Below, piece by piece: positions 1-11,972 of a stretch of 64,000 nucleotides of DNA. Origin of the DNA: Nocardioides sp. Kera G14 (GTDB taxonomy: Bacteria; Actinomycetota; Actinomycetes; Propionibacteriales; Nocardioidaceae); contig NZ_CP085839.1 in the NCBI RefSeq assembly GCF_020715565.1, forward strand, positions 2,418,001-2,482,000. The letters are read 5' to 3'. The notes under the pieces are model-generated. The model was not told the origin of the DNA. It saw nothing but the letters and a program-made list of their open reading frames with translations, and searched no databases. Within the stretch, counting starts at the first letter, position 1. Each line of letters begins with the position of its first letter. A program made the translations under genes and the position numbers.

Positions 1-77
1 TGTAATTTCCAGCCCTGCGCAGGCGTGTCGCGAGATTAAAGTAAAATTACATGGATGTAGTTCGCGCCGAAATGTCG

Positions 78-103
78 AAGGACCGCCCCGTAGGGCGGTC
101 CTT
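78..103 (-). terminator. Terminator hairpin after the ABC exporter operon
   Basis: A perfect 11-bp inverted repeat (AAGGACCGCCC and GGGCGGTCCTT) with a CGTA loop begins 30 bases past the stop of the ABC ATPase gene. No clear U tract follows, as is common in high-GC actinobacteria. It probably ends the minus-strand glycan export transcript. Confidence 0.7.
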
Positions 104-132
104 CAGCGTGGCGCGCCAGCGCGGGCGGGAGC

Positions 133-915
133 TCAGACGTCGGCGCCGAGCTCGTTGTCGGAGATCTGGTCGGCACCCTCGAGACCGAGGTCCTCCTCGT
201 AGCCGACGTACCGGATGCCGTCGACCGCTGGGCCGTCGAAGCCCATCTTCCCCTTCTCGAGGACGATGACGCGGTCACACATGCGCGCGACGGAAGCCGC
301 AGCGTGGCTGACATAGACGAGGGTGACACCGCTGTTGCGGACCTCCTCCATCTTGGCCAAGCACTTCTTCTTGAACGGCTTATCGCCGACGGCCAGAACC
401 TCGTCGGCGAGGAAGATGTCGCCGTCGACGTGGATGGCCACCGAGAAGCCGAGACGGGAGTTCATACCGCTGGAGTAGGTGCCCACCGGGGCGTCGATGA
501 AGCGGCCGATGTCGGCGAACTCGACGATCTCCTCGAGTTTGCGCTCGGTCTCCTTCTGGCTCATGCCCATGATCGCGGCGTTGAGGAAGATGTTCTCCCG
601 ACCCGAGAGCTGCGGGTGGAAACCAGCACCGGTCGCGATCAGGCCGGCGATGCGGCCGCGGGTCAGGACCTGTCCGGAGTCCGGCCGCATCGTGCCGTTG
701 ATCAGCTTGAGGAGCGTGGACTTGCCGGAGCCGTTGAGCCCCATCAGGCCCACCGACTCACCCTGCTCGATCTCGAAGGAGACGTCGTCGACGGCCGTGA
801 AGGTGTCGCTGATCTCCTGGCCCCGCAGCATCGCGACCGTCATCTGCTTGAAGGTCTTGTGGTAGCGAAGGGTGAAGTTCTTGGTCGCGTGGTCGACCTT
901 GATCGCAGTCGCCAT
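133..915 (-). CDS. ABC transporter ATP-binding protein, Wzt/TagH-type polysaccharide exporter
   Basis: This 260-residue protein is the ATPase of an ABC-2 polysaccharide exporter. It has a Walker A motif (GLNGSGKST, about residue 60), a signature region reading YSSGMNSRLGF, a Walker B region (DIFLADEVLAVGD) and a switch His in YVSHAA. The signature and the ADEVLAVGD string are typical of O-antigen and teichoic-acid exporters. There is no C-terminal carbohydrate-binding domain, so it resembles the short TagH/Rv3781-like class. The ATG overlaps the stop of the upstream permease by one base (TGATG), so translation is coupled. With GlfT-like enzymes next door it probably flips a lipid-linked galactan-type polymer. 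Confidence 0.92.
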   Translation of the reverse strand: MATAIKVDHATKNFTLRYHKTFKQMTVAMLRGQEISDTFTAVDDVSFEIEQGESVGLMGLNGSGKSTLLKLINGTMRPDSGQVLTRGRIAGLIATGAGFHPQLSGRENIFLNAAIMGMSQKETERKLEEIVEFADIGRFIDAPVGTYSSGMNSRLGFSVAIHVDGDIFLADEVLAVGDKPFKKKCLAKMEEVRNSGVTLVYVSHAAASVARMCDRVIVLEKGKMGFDGPAVDGIRYVGYEEDLGLEGADQISDNELGADV

Positions 916-1823
916 CAGAGTCGCTCCGGGATCCGCTTCTCGAACCTGCTGAACACAAGTTGTCCGATCACCAGGACGATGAGACTCAGCGCAAGCGTGA
1001 GAGACCCGCGGAGCACCATGTGGTCGGGCATCACGGCGATGGCGGTGGTGCCGTCATCGCCCGTCGTGACCCAGAAGGCGCGCTGCATGAAGAGCACCGC
1101 CATTGCGATCGGATCGGCGAGGTACACGTTCTCCAGCCAGGTCGGGAGCGCCTTGTGGACCATCTCGTAGGAGTACACCATCGGCACCCCCCAGCGGACG
1201 TAGTTGGTCACGATGCCGACGAAGCTGCCGAAGTCACGGAAGAACACGTTGGCGACGCTGAAGAGCAGCGCGAGAGCTGTGCCGAGCGCCATGGCCAACG
1301 CGACGGCGAAGCCGAGGCCGACGGCCGTCATGGCGTCCGGGTGCCAGCCGGTGAAGAGGCAGACGATCACCATGATGACCAGCTGCGGGCCGACGTGGAC
1401 CAGCGAGACCAGCATCGCCGACACGGGAAACATCTCGCGGGGCAGCGCCATCTTCGTCATCAGCGCCTTGTTGCGCACGATGGAGCGAGTTCCGGCGCCA
1501 AAGGTCTCGGTGAAGAAGTGGGTGACGATCAGGCCGGCGAAGACGTGGATCGGGTAGTTCGGGATGTTCCCGTGCGCCCCCATGATCTTGCCCATGATGA
1601 ACCAGTAGATGAAGAACTGGCTCAACGGATTGAGATAGGACCAGATGAAGCCGAGCGCCGAGCCCTCGTAGCGCGAAGCGAGCTCGCGCTCGACGAGCAG
1701 CTTCAGCAGGTAGCGCCGCCGGAAGACCTCCAGCAGTCCTTGGCTGGCCGACGGGGCGACGAGCTCGCCCTCGACCACCCGAACCTGGCGCGCTGGCGCC
1801 TCGGTCGTCGTCCCCTCGGTCAT
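915..1823 (-). CDS. ABC transporter permease, Wzm/TagG-type polysaccharide exporter
   Basis: A 302-residue ABC-2 family membrane protein. An approximately 40-residue polar N terminus is followed by about six hydrophobic segments. The stretch SRYEGSALGFIWSYLNPL at the start of the membrane domain is the usual signature of polysaccharide-export permeases. It forms the channel with the ATPase gene directly downstream (one-base stop/start overlap). The upstream neighbour is the GlfT2-like galactofuranosyltransferase, matching the mycobacterial pairing of Rv3781/Rv3783 with galactan synthesis. The substrate is inferred from context only. Confidence 0.92.
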   Translation of the reverse strand: MTEGTTTEAPARQVRVVEGELVAPSASQGLLEVFRRRYLLKLLVERELASRYEGSALGFIWSYLNPLSQFFIYWFIMGKIMGAHGNIPNYPIHVFAGLIVTHFFTETFGAGTRSIVRNKALMTKMALPREMFPVSAMLVSLVHVGPQLVIMVIVCLFTGWHPDAMTAVGLGFAVALAMALGTALALLFSVANVFFRDFGSFVGIVTNYVRWGVPMVYSYEMVHKALPTWLENVYLADPIAMAVLFMQRAFWVTTGDDGTTAIAVMPDHMVLRGSLTLALSLIVLVIGQLVFSRFEKRIPERL

Positions 1824-1893
1824 GAGTCGCTCCGTGAGGAAACGAGCGCCAGCGAGGCCCGGAGCGGGGCGGCGAATGGCCGCAACGAATCTG

Positions 1894-5172
<3,279 letters not shown>

Positions 5173-6255
5173 ATGAACATCACACGGGTGCTGCCCCAGA
5201 CGGCCAGGCAATGGGGGCTGGCCTGGGCGTGCAGCCTCATCCTGGTCGTGGTCATGCTCGTCATGTCGGCCACCACGAACGTGCCGCTGCGCGACCCCGA
5301 CAACGTGCTGCCGGGTTACATCCGCTTCCCGCTGATCGTCGTGGGCGTGCTGGCGGTCGACGTGCTGCCGCGGTGGATCCTGCGGATGAGCCGCGACCGG
5401 GTCGGTCCGGTGGACTCCTTCAAGGGCGTGATGCGCGACCGCTGGCCCGCCTCGCACTGGTGGTTCGCCGCGAACGGTGTCGTCTCCTGGTACGTCTGCT
5501 ACGCCGCCTTCCGCAATGTGAAGTCGATGGCACCGATCGCCAACCCCGGGCTGTGGGACGACCGCCTGGCGCATCTCGACCGCTTCTTCCTCGGCGGCCA
5601 CGACCCGGCCGACGTGCTGCACTCGATGCTCGGCCAGGGCTGGGCCGCCCACCTGCTGTCGGACGTCTACTTCCTCTGGATCGCGATGGTGCCGGTGTCG
5701 ATCGCGGTCGCGCTGGTGTGGACGCGGTTCACGAGCGCGGGCGCCTGGTTCGTCACCGCCGTCAGCGTCGACTGGCTGCTCGGTGCGCTCCTCTACTACG
5801 TCATCCCGACTGTCGGCCCGATCTACTCCGACCCGAAGACCTTCGCGCACCTGCCGCACACCTACGTGACCGAGCTCGCGAGCTCGATGTGGGATGACCG
5901 GGTCAAGGTCTTGGCCGACCCGACGACGTACGACGGGCTGCAGACGATCGCGGCCTTCCCCTCGCTCCACGTCGGGATCATGGTGACGATCACCCTGACC
6001 GTCGTGCTGATCCGGGTGCCCCGGATCGTGCGGATCGCGGCCTACGTGATGCTCGTCCTGACGATCCTCGCGACCGTCTACCTCGGCTGGCACTTCGGCG
6101 CCGACGTCATCGGCGGGGCCCTCCTCGGTGCCTTCGCCGTCTGGGCCGCGGCCATGGCGACCGGCAACCACGAGGGCTGGCGCCCGGCGCTCAGGCCGCA
6201 GGAGGCCCAGGAGCTGGACGAGCTCGCATCGAGCGCGCTGACCACACGGCCCTGA
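5173..6255 (+). CDS. PAP2 superfamily membrane phosphatase (AUR1-like)
   Basis: A 360-residue integral membrane protein with about six hydrophobic helices. The PAP2 catalytic motifs are visible: PSLH at 263-266 and GWHFGADVIGG around 305-315, with His266 and His307 as the expected catalytic pair. Bacterial relatives dephosphorylate lipid phosphates such as polyprenyl (pyro)phosphates. In mycobacteria a PAP2 protein (Rv3807c) sits beside glf/glfT2, so recycling of the polyprenyl carrier or trimming of a prenyl-phospho-sugar is a reasonable inference. The ATG at 5173 was chosen because a TAGTCT box lies 7 bases upstream. The 3' end overlaps the convergent glycosyltransferase gene by 65 bases. 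Confidence 0.88.
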   Translation: MNITRVLPQTARQWGLAWACSLILVVVMLVMSATTNVPLRDPDNVLPGYIRFPLIVVGVLAVDVLPRWILRMSRDRVGPVDSFKGVMRDRWPASHWWFAANGVVSWYVCYAAFRNVKSMAPIANPGLWDDRLAHLDRFFLGGHDPADVLHSMLGQGWAAHLLSDVYFLWIAMVPVSIAVALVWTRFTSAGAWFVTAVSVDWLLGALLYYVIPTVGPIYSDPKTFAHLPHTYVTELASSMWDDRVKVLADPTTYDGLQTIAAFPSLHVGIMVTITLTVVLIRVPRIVRIAAYVMLVLTILATVYLGWHFGADVIGGALLGAFAVWAAAMATGNHEGWRPALRPQEAQELDELASSALTTRP

Positions 6256-7096
6256 GGACGTTGCGGGCCTCGCCTCGTCGTCCGCGCACGATGCTGAGCA
6301 GCGCGACGGCGAGGGCGATGAACCACGGCTTGAGCCGGACCGCGGCGTTGGCGCCATAGCGGAAGTGCACCGCGAAGAGGTTGCGGTACATGTAGAAGCC
6401 CTTCCAGCCGGCGAGGTCATGCTGCTGGCTGAAGTCGATCTGGCGGATGAGGCGCGCGTCGCGGATCCCCCAGATGGTCCGACCGGTCGCTCGCGCGCGC
6501 AGGGCGTAGTCGACGTCGTCGTAGAAGATGAAGAAGCTGTCGTCCGGGAGGCCGATCTCCTCCACGACCGAGCGCCGGATCATGAAGCCCTCGAAGGCGA
6601 CGTTCTCCAGCTTCACGCGCTCCGGCATGTCAGCGCGGGTGCCGTACGTCGACACGACACTCGCCGTCTTCGGCTTGATGTGCAGCGGGTTGGTGAGGTC
6701 GAACCGCAGGGCGGCGTACTCCGCCAGGTCGCCCTTGGTGCCCTCGCGCACGGCCATCAGGCAGTCCTCGTCGTGGGCCAGGAGGACGGTGAGGCAGTCG
6801 GGCGAGGGGATGACGTCGTCGTCCATCAGCCAGATCCGGTCGAACCCCTGGTGGTAGGCGGCCTCGACGCCCTTGCGGAAGCCGCCTGCGCCCCCGAGGT
6901 TGTCGGGGCTGGTGATGACCTGGAGTCCGGCCAGCGTGCTCGCGCCGAGCACCTCCGCGGTGCGGTCGCTGCTCGCGTTGTCGACCACGATCACGGCCTC
7001 CGCCGGTGTCTCGAGTCGCGCGAGCCCGAGCAGCATCTGCTCGAGCAGGTCGGCACGGTTGTACGTGACGACGACGATCGCAACCGTCTCGCTCAT
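6191..7096 (-). CDS. Family 2 glycosyltransferase, GlfT1-like
   Basis: This 301-residue GT-A enzyme starts with the nucleotide-binding strand VAIVVVTYNR. It carries VVDNASSD, the LGGAGG segment typical of galactofuranosyl- and rhamnosyltransferases, and the metal-binding motif WLMDDDV (about residue 85). A second acidic motif (FYDDVDYALR) corresponds to the WDDxEY site of GlfT enzymes. A C-terminal hydrophobic segment may tether it to the membrane. The start ATG (7096) overlaps the upstream glycosyltransferase stop as ATGA. It may add an early galactofuranose or rhamnose to the lipid-linked primer; the acceptor cannot be told from sequence. Confidence 0.88.
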   Translation of the reverse strand: MSETVAIVVVTYNRADLLEQMLLGLARLETPAEAVIVVDNASSDRTAEVLGASTLAGLQVITSPDNLGGAGGFRKGVEAAYHQGFDRIWLMDDDVIPSPDCLTVLLAHDEDCLMAVREGTKGDLAEYAALRFDLTNPLHIKPKTASVVSTYGTRADMPERVKLENVAFEGFMIRRSVVEEIGLPDDSFFIFYDDVDYALRARATGRTIWGIRDARLIRQIDFSQQHDLAGWKGFYMYRNLFAVHFRYGANAAVRLKPWFIALAVALLSIVRGRRGEARNVLRAVWSARSMRARPAPGPPAA

Positions 7097-8028
7097 CGCA
7101 GGAACCTCTCGTGTCCCGTGAAGTCGCCGCGCAGAGCCGCCCACCATCCCTTGATGCTCAGTGCGATGCGAGCTGGCTGGCGGCGGGTGAACGTGTAGAA
7201 CCACAGCGTCTTGGTGACGAAGGCGAGCGCGTGCGGCCAGCCCTTGTAAGTACGCAGGTTGAGCAGGTTGTTGCGCGCCATGCAGTAGTGCTTGAGGTCG
7301 CTCGGGCTGTGATTGTAGGTCGTGCGGCCGAACATCATCGGCGTGCCCAGCTCACCGACGCTCGGGTGGAGGAACCGCGCGCCCGTAACGGTCGCGATGC
7401 GGGCACCCGCCGCCTCGGCACGCAGGCGGTACTCGTGGTCGTCGCCCCAGATGAAGAACTCCGCGCGCGGCACGCCGATCCGTTCCACGAGCTCGCGGGT
7501 GACGAGCACGCCGTTGAACGGGATGACGATGTCCTTGAGGATCCCGCCGGTCGCGGCCTGCTCGACGCTCGCCACGTCGTGCGCGACCTTCGTGCCACCC
7601 GGCAGTCGGATCGGGAAGACCAGCCGCCCCGGGTCGGCCTCGTCCACGACGATCGGGCCCCAGAAGTCGAGGCCCTCCGCCGTCAGCAGGGTCGCCAGGC
7701 ATCCGTCAGCAGGTACGCCGTCATCGTCCATCAGCCACACCAGGTCGGCGCGGCGCTCCACGGCCCACGACAGTCCGGTGGCGAAGCCACCGGCCCCGCC
7801 CGTGTTCGTGGCCAGCGTCCGACCGAGCACCTCGGCCTTCTCGCCCACGAGCCTGTCGCCCGCATCGAGGCCCACGAGCCACTCCCCCGTGCCGTCCGTC
7901 GACGCGTTGTCGACCACGAGGATCTCGTCGAGCTCCGCCGTCCGCTCGAGCACTTCCACCAGCCGCTGGACCAGGGCGAGGCGGTTGTAGGTGACGACGA
8001 CAGCGATGATCCGGCGGCCCTCAGTCAC
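7093..8028 (-). CDS. Family 2 glycosyltransferase, GlfT1-like
   Basis: A 311-residue GT-A protein with IIAVVVTYNR, VVDNAST, TGGAGGF, WLMDDDG (metal site) and WGDDHEYRLR (catalytic acidic motif). The spacing and the phrase PFNGVLVTRELVERIGVP resemble mycobacterial GlfT1, which starts galactan synthesis on the Rha-GlcNAc linker. It is coupled to the next glycosyltransferase by an ATGA overlap, so the two probably act in consecutive steps. The start is GTG at 8028. A TAGGGT box (8036-8041, minus strand) lies 7 bases upstream, again a leaderless layout. Confidence 0.88.
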   Translation of the reverse strand: MTEGRRIIAVVVTYNRLALVQRLVEVLERTAELDEILVVDNASTDGTGEWLVGLDAGDRLVGEKAEVLGRTLATNTGGAGGFATGLSWAVERRADLVWLMDDDGVPADGCLATLLTAEGLDFWGPIVVDEADPGRLVFPIRLPGGTKVAHDVASVEQAATGGILKDIVIPFNGVLVTRELVERIGVPRAEFFIWGDDHEYRLRAEAAGARIATVTGARFLHPSVGELGTPMMFGRTTYNHSPSDLKHYCMARNNLLNLRTYKGWPHALAFVTKTLWFYTFTRRQPARIALSIKGWWAALRGDFTGHERFLR

Positions 8029-8280
8029 GGCCGCAACCCTAGCCGGGGCCCGCCGAGTCCGGGGTTTCTGCCATCGATTACGACGGCCGGTTTCGGTCCC
8101 GCACGTCGCTGCGCCAGCTGTCGGGGACTACGCCAAAGGGACCACCCAAAGGGACCACCCAAAGGGTCCAGTCAAAGGGACCACCGGCTGGCGGCGCCGG
8201 CGGTCAGAACCCAACTACACCTACCGACGCCTCCCCAACGGTCAGGTGCCTTCACGCGCAAGACGTAGGCCAGCCGGAGG
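8029..8280. other. Intergenic region with tandem repeats
   Basis: A 252-base gap lies between the LCP gene stop and the start of the glycosyltransferase operon, both on the minus strand. It contains the operon promoter (box at 8036-8041) and the 13-bp tandem repeat described separately. No credible coding sequence or terminator with a U tract was found. Confidence 0.6.
8134..8185. repeat. Four tandem 13-bp repeats
   Basis: Four back-to-back copies of CAAAGGGACCACC occupy this stretch. Copies 1, 2 and 4 are identical; copy 3 reads CAAAGGGTCCAGT. The copy-2/copy-3 junction allows a short GGACC/GGTCC stem. There are no spacers, so this is a minisatellite and not CRISPR. It sits 106 bases upstream of the glycosyltransferase start. 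Confidence 0.9.
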
Positions 8281-9771
8281 TCAGCAGGAGGCGGCGAGGT
8301 CGTCCGACTGGTTCGCGGCGTAGCCGGTCTTGAGGGAGCCGATCGAGCCACCGGTGATGACCGGGTCGGAGGAGCTCTCGGTGTCCGTCGCGGTGGTGGT
8401 CGACGTACTGCCGGCGGGCTTGGCGACCTTCTTCGTCGCCTTCTTGCCGTCGATCGCGGCGGCGATCATCCGGCGGATCTTCGCCTCGTTGGGCTTCGAG
8501 GTGATGATGGCCGGCGGGACGAGGGAGACGGTGGCGATCTTCTGCTTCTTGGCCTTGAGGGCGAGCGACACGAAGTTGCCGACCTCGCTCGACGGGATCG
8601 ACGTCGACACCATCGAGGACGACGCATCGGCGATCTTGGAGAAGTGTGTCAGCACCGTCTGCGGCGACAGCTGCGAGAGCATCGCGCCCATCACGCACTT
8701 CTGCCGGGCCATGCGGGAGTAGTCGTCGGAGGTGGCGCGTGAGCGCGAGTACCAGAGCACCTGCTCGCCCGACAGCTTGCGCGTGCCGGCCTTGATCCAG
8801 CCGGTGATCTCGCCGGTCTTGCCGATCGGGACGTCCTGGCGGACGTTGATGGTCACGCCACCGACGGCGTCGACGAGCTCGTGGAAGCCGTGCATGTTGA
8901 CCATCGCCCAATAGTTGATGTCCAGGCCGGTGATGCCCTCGACGCCCTCGATGGTCGCCTCGACGCCGGGCTTCTTGTAGCCCTTGAAGAGCGCGGTGTG
9001 GTCCATCGCCCAGGTGGACAGGCCGTTGAGGTACTTGCCGTTGCCGCCCCAGCCGTCGGGGAACTGCTCGGCCATGACCGAGCCCGGCTTGAACTTGAAG
9101 TTGCTCATGTTGCGCGGCAGGCCGACGAGCACGGTCTTGCCGGTCTCGGCGTCGATGCTCGCGATCGTCATCGAGTCGGGGCGCAGGCCGGTGCGGCCGG
9201 CACCCTCGTCGCCGCCGAGGAGCAGGATGTTGAAGCGCCCGTCGTGCGCGCCGGTCACCTTGGTGCCGGAGAACATCGAGACCATCAGGCCGCGCTGGAC
9301 GCCCACCATGTGTGAGCCGAAGAACAGGGGTACGGCGACCAGCAGTGCCAGGCCGACGTTGATGCCGAGCACCATCCGTCGATGGGGAAGCAGCAGCGCC
9401 AGGCCCTCGGCGCGTGGCTGCCCGATCCGCCAGGCGTCGAGGAAGAGCCAGGCCCAGGCGAGTGCCAGCGCGATCAGCCCGAAGCGCATGATCGCCAGGA
9501 CGTCGGGCGAGCTGGCCACCCAGAAGGCGTAGGAGTGGTCGATCGCCGCAAGCAGGACCGAGCCGAGGACGAGCGCGAGCAGACCGATCCAGACGCGGAG
9601 GGCGATCCGACCGACACGGCGGTTGCCCGCAAGCAGTTGGGCCGAGCCCGGCACGACGAGTGTCATCACCAGCAGGGCGACGGCACGGCGGAAGCGGACG
9701 CGGGCAGCGCGCTCTGCCGCCGTGGCTCGACCCCCAGACATGGAAGAAGTATCACCAGTCACAGGCGTCAC
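8281..9771 (-). CDS. LytR-CpsA-Psr (LCP) family cell-wall polymer ligase
   Basis: This protein has up to 496 residues. The N-terminal third has about four hydrophobic segments, followed by an extracytoplasmic LCP domain that begins near RFNILLLGGDEGAGRTGLRPDS. Arg/Asp-rich pyrophosphate-binding motifs follow (PDSMT, GLPRNM). LCP enzymes move lipid-linked glycans (teichoic acid, arabinogalactan) onto peptidoglycan. Its place beside the galactofuranose operon suggests it anchors that polymer. The first start is GTG 9771. An ATG at 9741 (ten residues later) is equally possible, since neither has a good ribosome binding site. The C terminus is a Ser/Thr-rich extension. Confidence 0.9.
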   Translation of the reverse strand: MTPVTGDTSSMSGGRATAAERAARVRFRRAVALLVMTLVVPGSAQLLAGNRRVGRIALRVWIGLLALVLGSVLLAAIDHSYAFWVASSPDVLAIMRFGLIALALAWAWLFLDAWRIGQPRAEGLALLLPHRRMVLGINVGLALLVAVPLFFGSHMVGVQRGLMVSMFSGTKVTGAHDGRFNILLLGGDEGAGRTGLRPDSMTIASIDAETGKTVLVGLPRNMSNFKFKPGSVMAEQFPDGWGGNGKYLNGLSTWAMDHTALFKGYKKPGVEATIEGVEGITGLDINYWAMVNMHGFHELVDAVGGVTINVRQDVPIGKTGEITGWIKAGTRKLSGEQVLWYSRSRATSDDYSRMARQKCVMGAMLSQLSPQTVLTHFSKIADASSSMVSTSIPSSEVGNFVSLALKAKKQKIATVSLVPPAIITSKPNEAKIRRMIAAAIDGKKATKKVAKPAGSTSTTTATDTESSSDPVITGGSIGSLKTGYAANQSDDLAASC

Positions 9772-9826
9772 AGCGGTGACGCCACGCCGGGCTCTGTCTC
9801 GCCCGCTCGGCTCAGGCGTGGCACGG

Positions 9827-9832
9827 TACGGT
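9827..9832 (+). promoter_or_regulatory. Putative -10 box for the downstream LCP gene
   Basis: TACGGT lies 7 bases before the GTG at 9840, the spacing expected for a leaderless start. The divergent gap also holds an 8-bp inverted repeat (GCCACGCC at 9781-9788, GGCGTGGC at 9815-9822) that could be shared by both LCP genes. Confidence 0.4.
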
Positions 9833-9839
9833 CAAGCGC

Positions 9840-11069
9840 GTGAGTGACGAGCAGGATCCGGAGTTCGGCTGGCTGTACGGCGCCAAGGGAAAGCCTGAGC
9901 AGCCGCCCGCCGGCGCGGCGCCCGACGCCACCCGGGCGATGCCGATCCAGTCGCGGCCGAAGCCGTCGTCGGACGAGGTCCGGTCGGCGTACCGACCGAA
10001 GCAGGCGGCGTCCACCCCCGGCGGCGGCACGCCCACCCCTCCCCCGCCGAGTACGCCGACGTCACGCGGCACCGAGTACGGCGGCTCCCGTGGCCCGCGC
10101 CTCCGCCGGCCCAGTTTCAAGAGCGTCCGGCGGGTCATCGCGCTCCTCCTGGTCGTCTGGATCGGCTCCCTCGTGTGGGTCGGCCTCGCCGACGCCAAGG
10201 CGCTGCACCGCGTCGCCTACGAGCCGACCGGAACGCGCCCCGCGGACCAGCCGGGAAAGACCTACCTCGTGGTCGGTTCGGACTCGCGTCGCGGACTCAC
10301 GAAGGCCCAGCAGCGTCGCCTCAAGGCGGGGCCCGACATCGGGCAGCGCACTGACACGATCAAGCTGCTCCACACCGGCAGCGGGCCGACCGTGATGCTC
10401 ACGATCCCGCGAGACTCCTATGTCCCGATCCCCGGCCATGGCTCGGCGAAGATCAACGCCGCGTTCTCGATCGGCGGCCCGAAGCTGCTGGTGAAGACAA
10501 TCGAGGCCGACACGGGCCTGCGGATCGACGGCTACTTCGAGATCGGCATGGGTGGTCTGATCAACCTCGTCAACTCCGTCGGCGGCATCACCATCTGCCC
10601 GACGACGGACATGGACGACCCGCTCGCGCGGCTCGACATCAAGAAGGGCTGCCAGCACGTGGGTGGTTTCAAGGCCCTCGGCTACTCCCGCTCGCGCCAT
10701 GCGCAGAAGCTCGGTGACCTCGGCCGGGGCCAGGCCCAGTCGGAGGTCATCGGCCAGATCGGCTCCAAGCTGGCCAGCCCCAGCCGCCTGCTCAACCCGT
10801 TCGCGCTCGCCAAGCTCAAGCCGGGCATCCGGGGCATCACGGTGGGCAAGGGCATGAGCAACCTCGAGATCGCCAAGTTCGGATGGGCCTTCAAGTCGGT
10901 GTCGTCGGGCAAGGCGCTGCAGTGCGGCATCCCCATTTCCGACATGTACATCCACTGGGACAAGGCCCGGGCGCTCAAGCTGCTGGGCTACCTCAAGACC
11001 GACCAGACTGACCAGATTCCCGCCAATCTCTGCACACCTTCTGGCCTGCCCAAGTCGGTCACGGGCTGA
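9840..11069 (+). CDS. LytR-CpsA-Psr (LCP) family cell-wall polymer ligase
   Basis: A 409-residue protein with a proline-rich cytosolic N terminus (about 90 residues), one membrane helix (residues 98-118, IALLLVVWIGSLVWVGLA) and an outside LCP domain. Visible LCP motifs are VVGSDSRRG, TDTIKLLH, TIPRDSYVPIPGHG and KINAAFSIGG. The two Arg-containing loops would bind the lipid pyrophosphate. It is transcribed divergently from the other LCP gene. Single-pass topology is the classic LCP form, while the neighbour has a multi-helix N terminus, so the two may serve different polymers. Confidence 0.92.
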   Translation: MSDEQDPEFGWLYGAKGKPEQPPAGAAPDATRAMPIQSRPKPSSDEVRSAYRPKQAASTPGGGTPTPPPPSTPTSRGTEYGGSRGPRLRRPSFKSVRRVIALLLVVWIGSLVWVGLADAKALHRVAYEPTGTRPADQPGKTYLVVGSDSRRGLTKAQQRRLKAGPDIGQRTDTIKLLHTGSGPTVMLTIPRDSYVPIPGHGSAKINAAFSIGGPKLLVKTIEADTGLRIDGYFEIGMGGLINLVNSVGGITICPTTDMDDPLARLDIKKGCQHVGGFKALGYSRSRHAQKLGDLGRGQAQSEVIGQIGSKLASPSRLLNPFALAKLKPGIRGITVGKGMSNLEIAKFGWAFKSVSSGKALQCGIPISDMYIHWDKARALKLLGYLKTDQTDQIPANLCTPSGLPKSVTG

Positions 11070-11098
11070 CCCACGCCGGGGTCGGGCATGATGCTGAC

Positions 11099-11968
11099 AT
11101 GACCTGGGAGACCCTGACCCTCGACGTCGACGCAGACGGCGTGGCCCTGCTGACCCTCAACCGGCCGGAGGCGCTCAACGCCTTCAACATCCAGATGTCT
11201 TTCGACCTCCTGGACTTCTGGACCAAGCGTGCAACCGAGGACGACATCCGCGCCGTCGTCGTCACCGGTGCGGGGCGCGGCTTCTGCGCCGGCATGGACC
11301 TGACCCGGGAGGGCAACGTCTTCGGGCTCGACGAGTCGGTCTCCGATGTCACGCCCGAGGCACTCGCCGCGCATCTCGACGAGGAGCCCTACGACACCGG
11401 GGTCCGCGACGTCGGCGGCAAGATCTCCATGGCCGTCCACGCGCTGCCCAAGCCCGTGATCGCCGCGATCAACGGCCCCGCAGTGGGCATCGGCGCCACG
11501 ATGACGCTGCCGATGGACCTCCGCCTCGCCTCGACGAACGCCCGGATCGGCTTCGTCTTCGGCCGCCTCGGCATCGTCCCCGAGGCGACGTCGTCGTACT
11601 TCCTGCCGCGGATCGTCGGCATCCAGCAGGCGTTGGAGTGGGTCTACTCCGCCGACATCTTCACCGCTGAGCAGGCCCTGGCCGGCCGCCTGATCCGCTC
11701 GGTGCATGACCCCGAGGAGCTCGTCCCGACGGCACTCGAGCTCGCCCGCTCCTTCGTGGTGGGCCGCTCGGCCGTGGCCATCGGCCTCGCACGGCAGATG
11801 CTCTGGCGCAACACGGAGTCACCGCTGCAGGCCCACCTCGCCGACTCGATCGCCATGTGGCACACGAGTGTCGGCGACGGCAAGGACGGCGTCGCGGCGT
11901 TCCTCGAGAAGCGCGCGCCGCACTTCACCACGAAGCCGAGCGAGCTGCCGCGGATCTATCCGAGCTGA
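11099..11968 (+). CDS. Enoyl-CoA hydratase/isomerase family protein
   Basis: A 289-residue crotonase-fold protein. The two oxyanion-hole segments are VTGAGRGFCAGMDL (about residues 57-70) and INGPAVGIGATM (about 123-134). The positions usually holding catalytic Glu residues fall around GRLGIVPEATSS, where Glu is present after VP. Members act on acyl-CoA thioesters in beta-oxidation or related pathways. The exact substrate is not readable. A CATGAT box (11087-11092) precedes the ATG by 6 bases. The gene stands alone and converges on the dienelactone hydrolase gene with a 4-base gap. Confidence 0.88.
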   Translation: MTWETLTLDVDADGVALLTLNRPEALNAFNIQMSFDLLDFWTKRATEDDIRAVVVTGAGRGFCAGMDLTREGNVFGLDESVSDVTPEALAAHLDEEPYDTGVRDVGGKISMAVHALPKPVIAAINGPAVGIGATMTLPMDLRLASTNARIGFVFGRLGIVPEATSSYFLPRIVGIQQALEWVYSADIFTAEQALAGRLIRSVHDPEELVPTALELARSFVVGRSAVAIGLARQMLWRNTESPLQAHLADSIAMWHTSVGDGKDGVAAFLEKRAPHFTTKPSELPRIYPS

Positions 11969-11972
11969 CCGC

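Noticed and set aside
8134..8185. Possible CRISPR array
   Set aside because: The 13-bp units are directly adjacent with no spacers and no cas genes are nearby.
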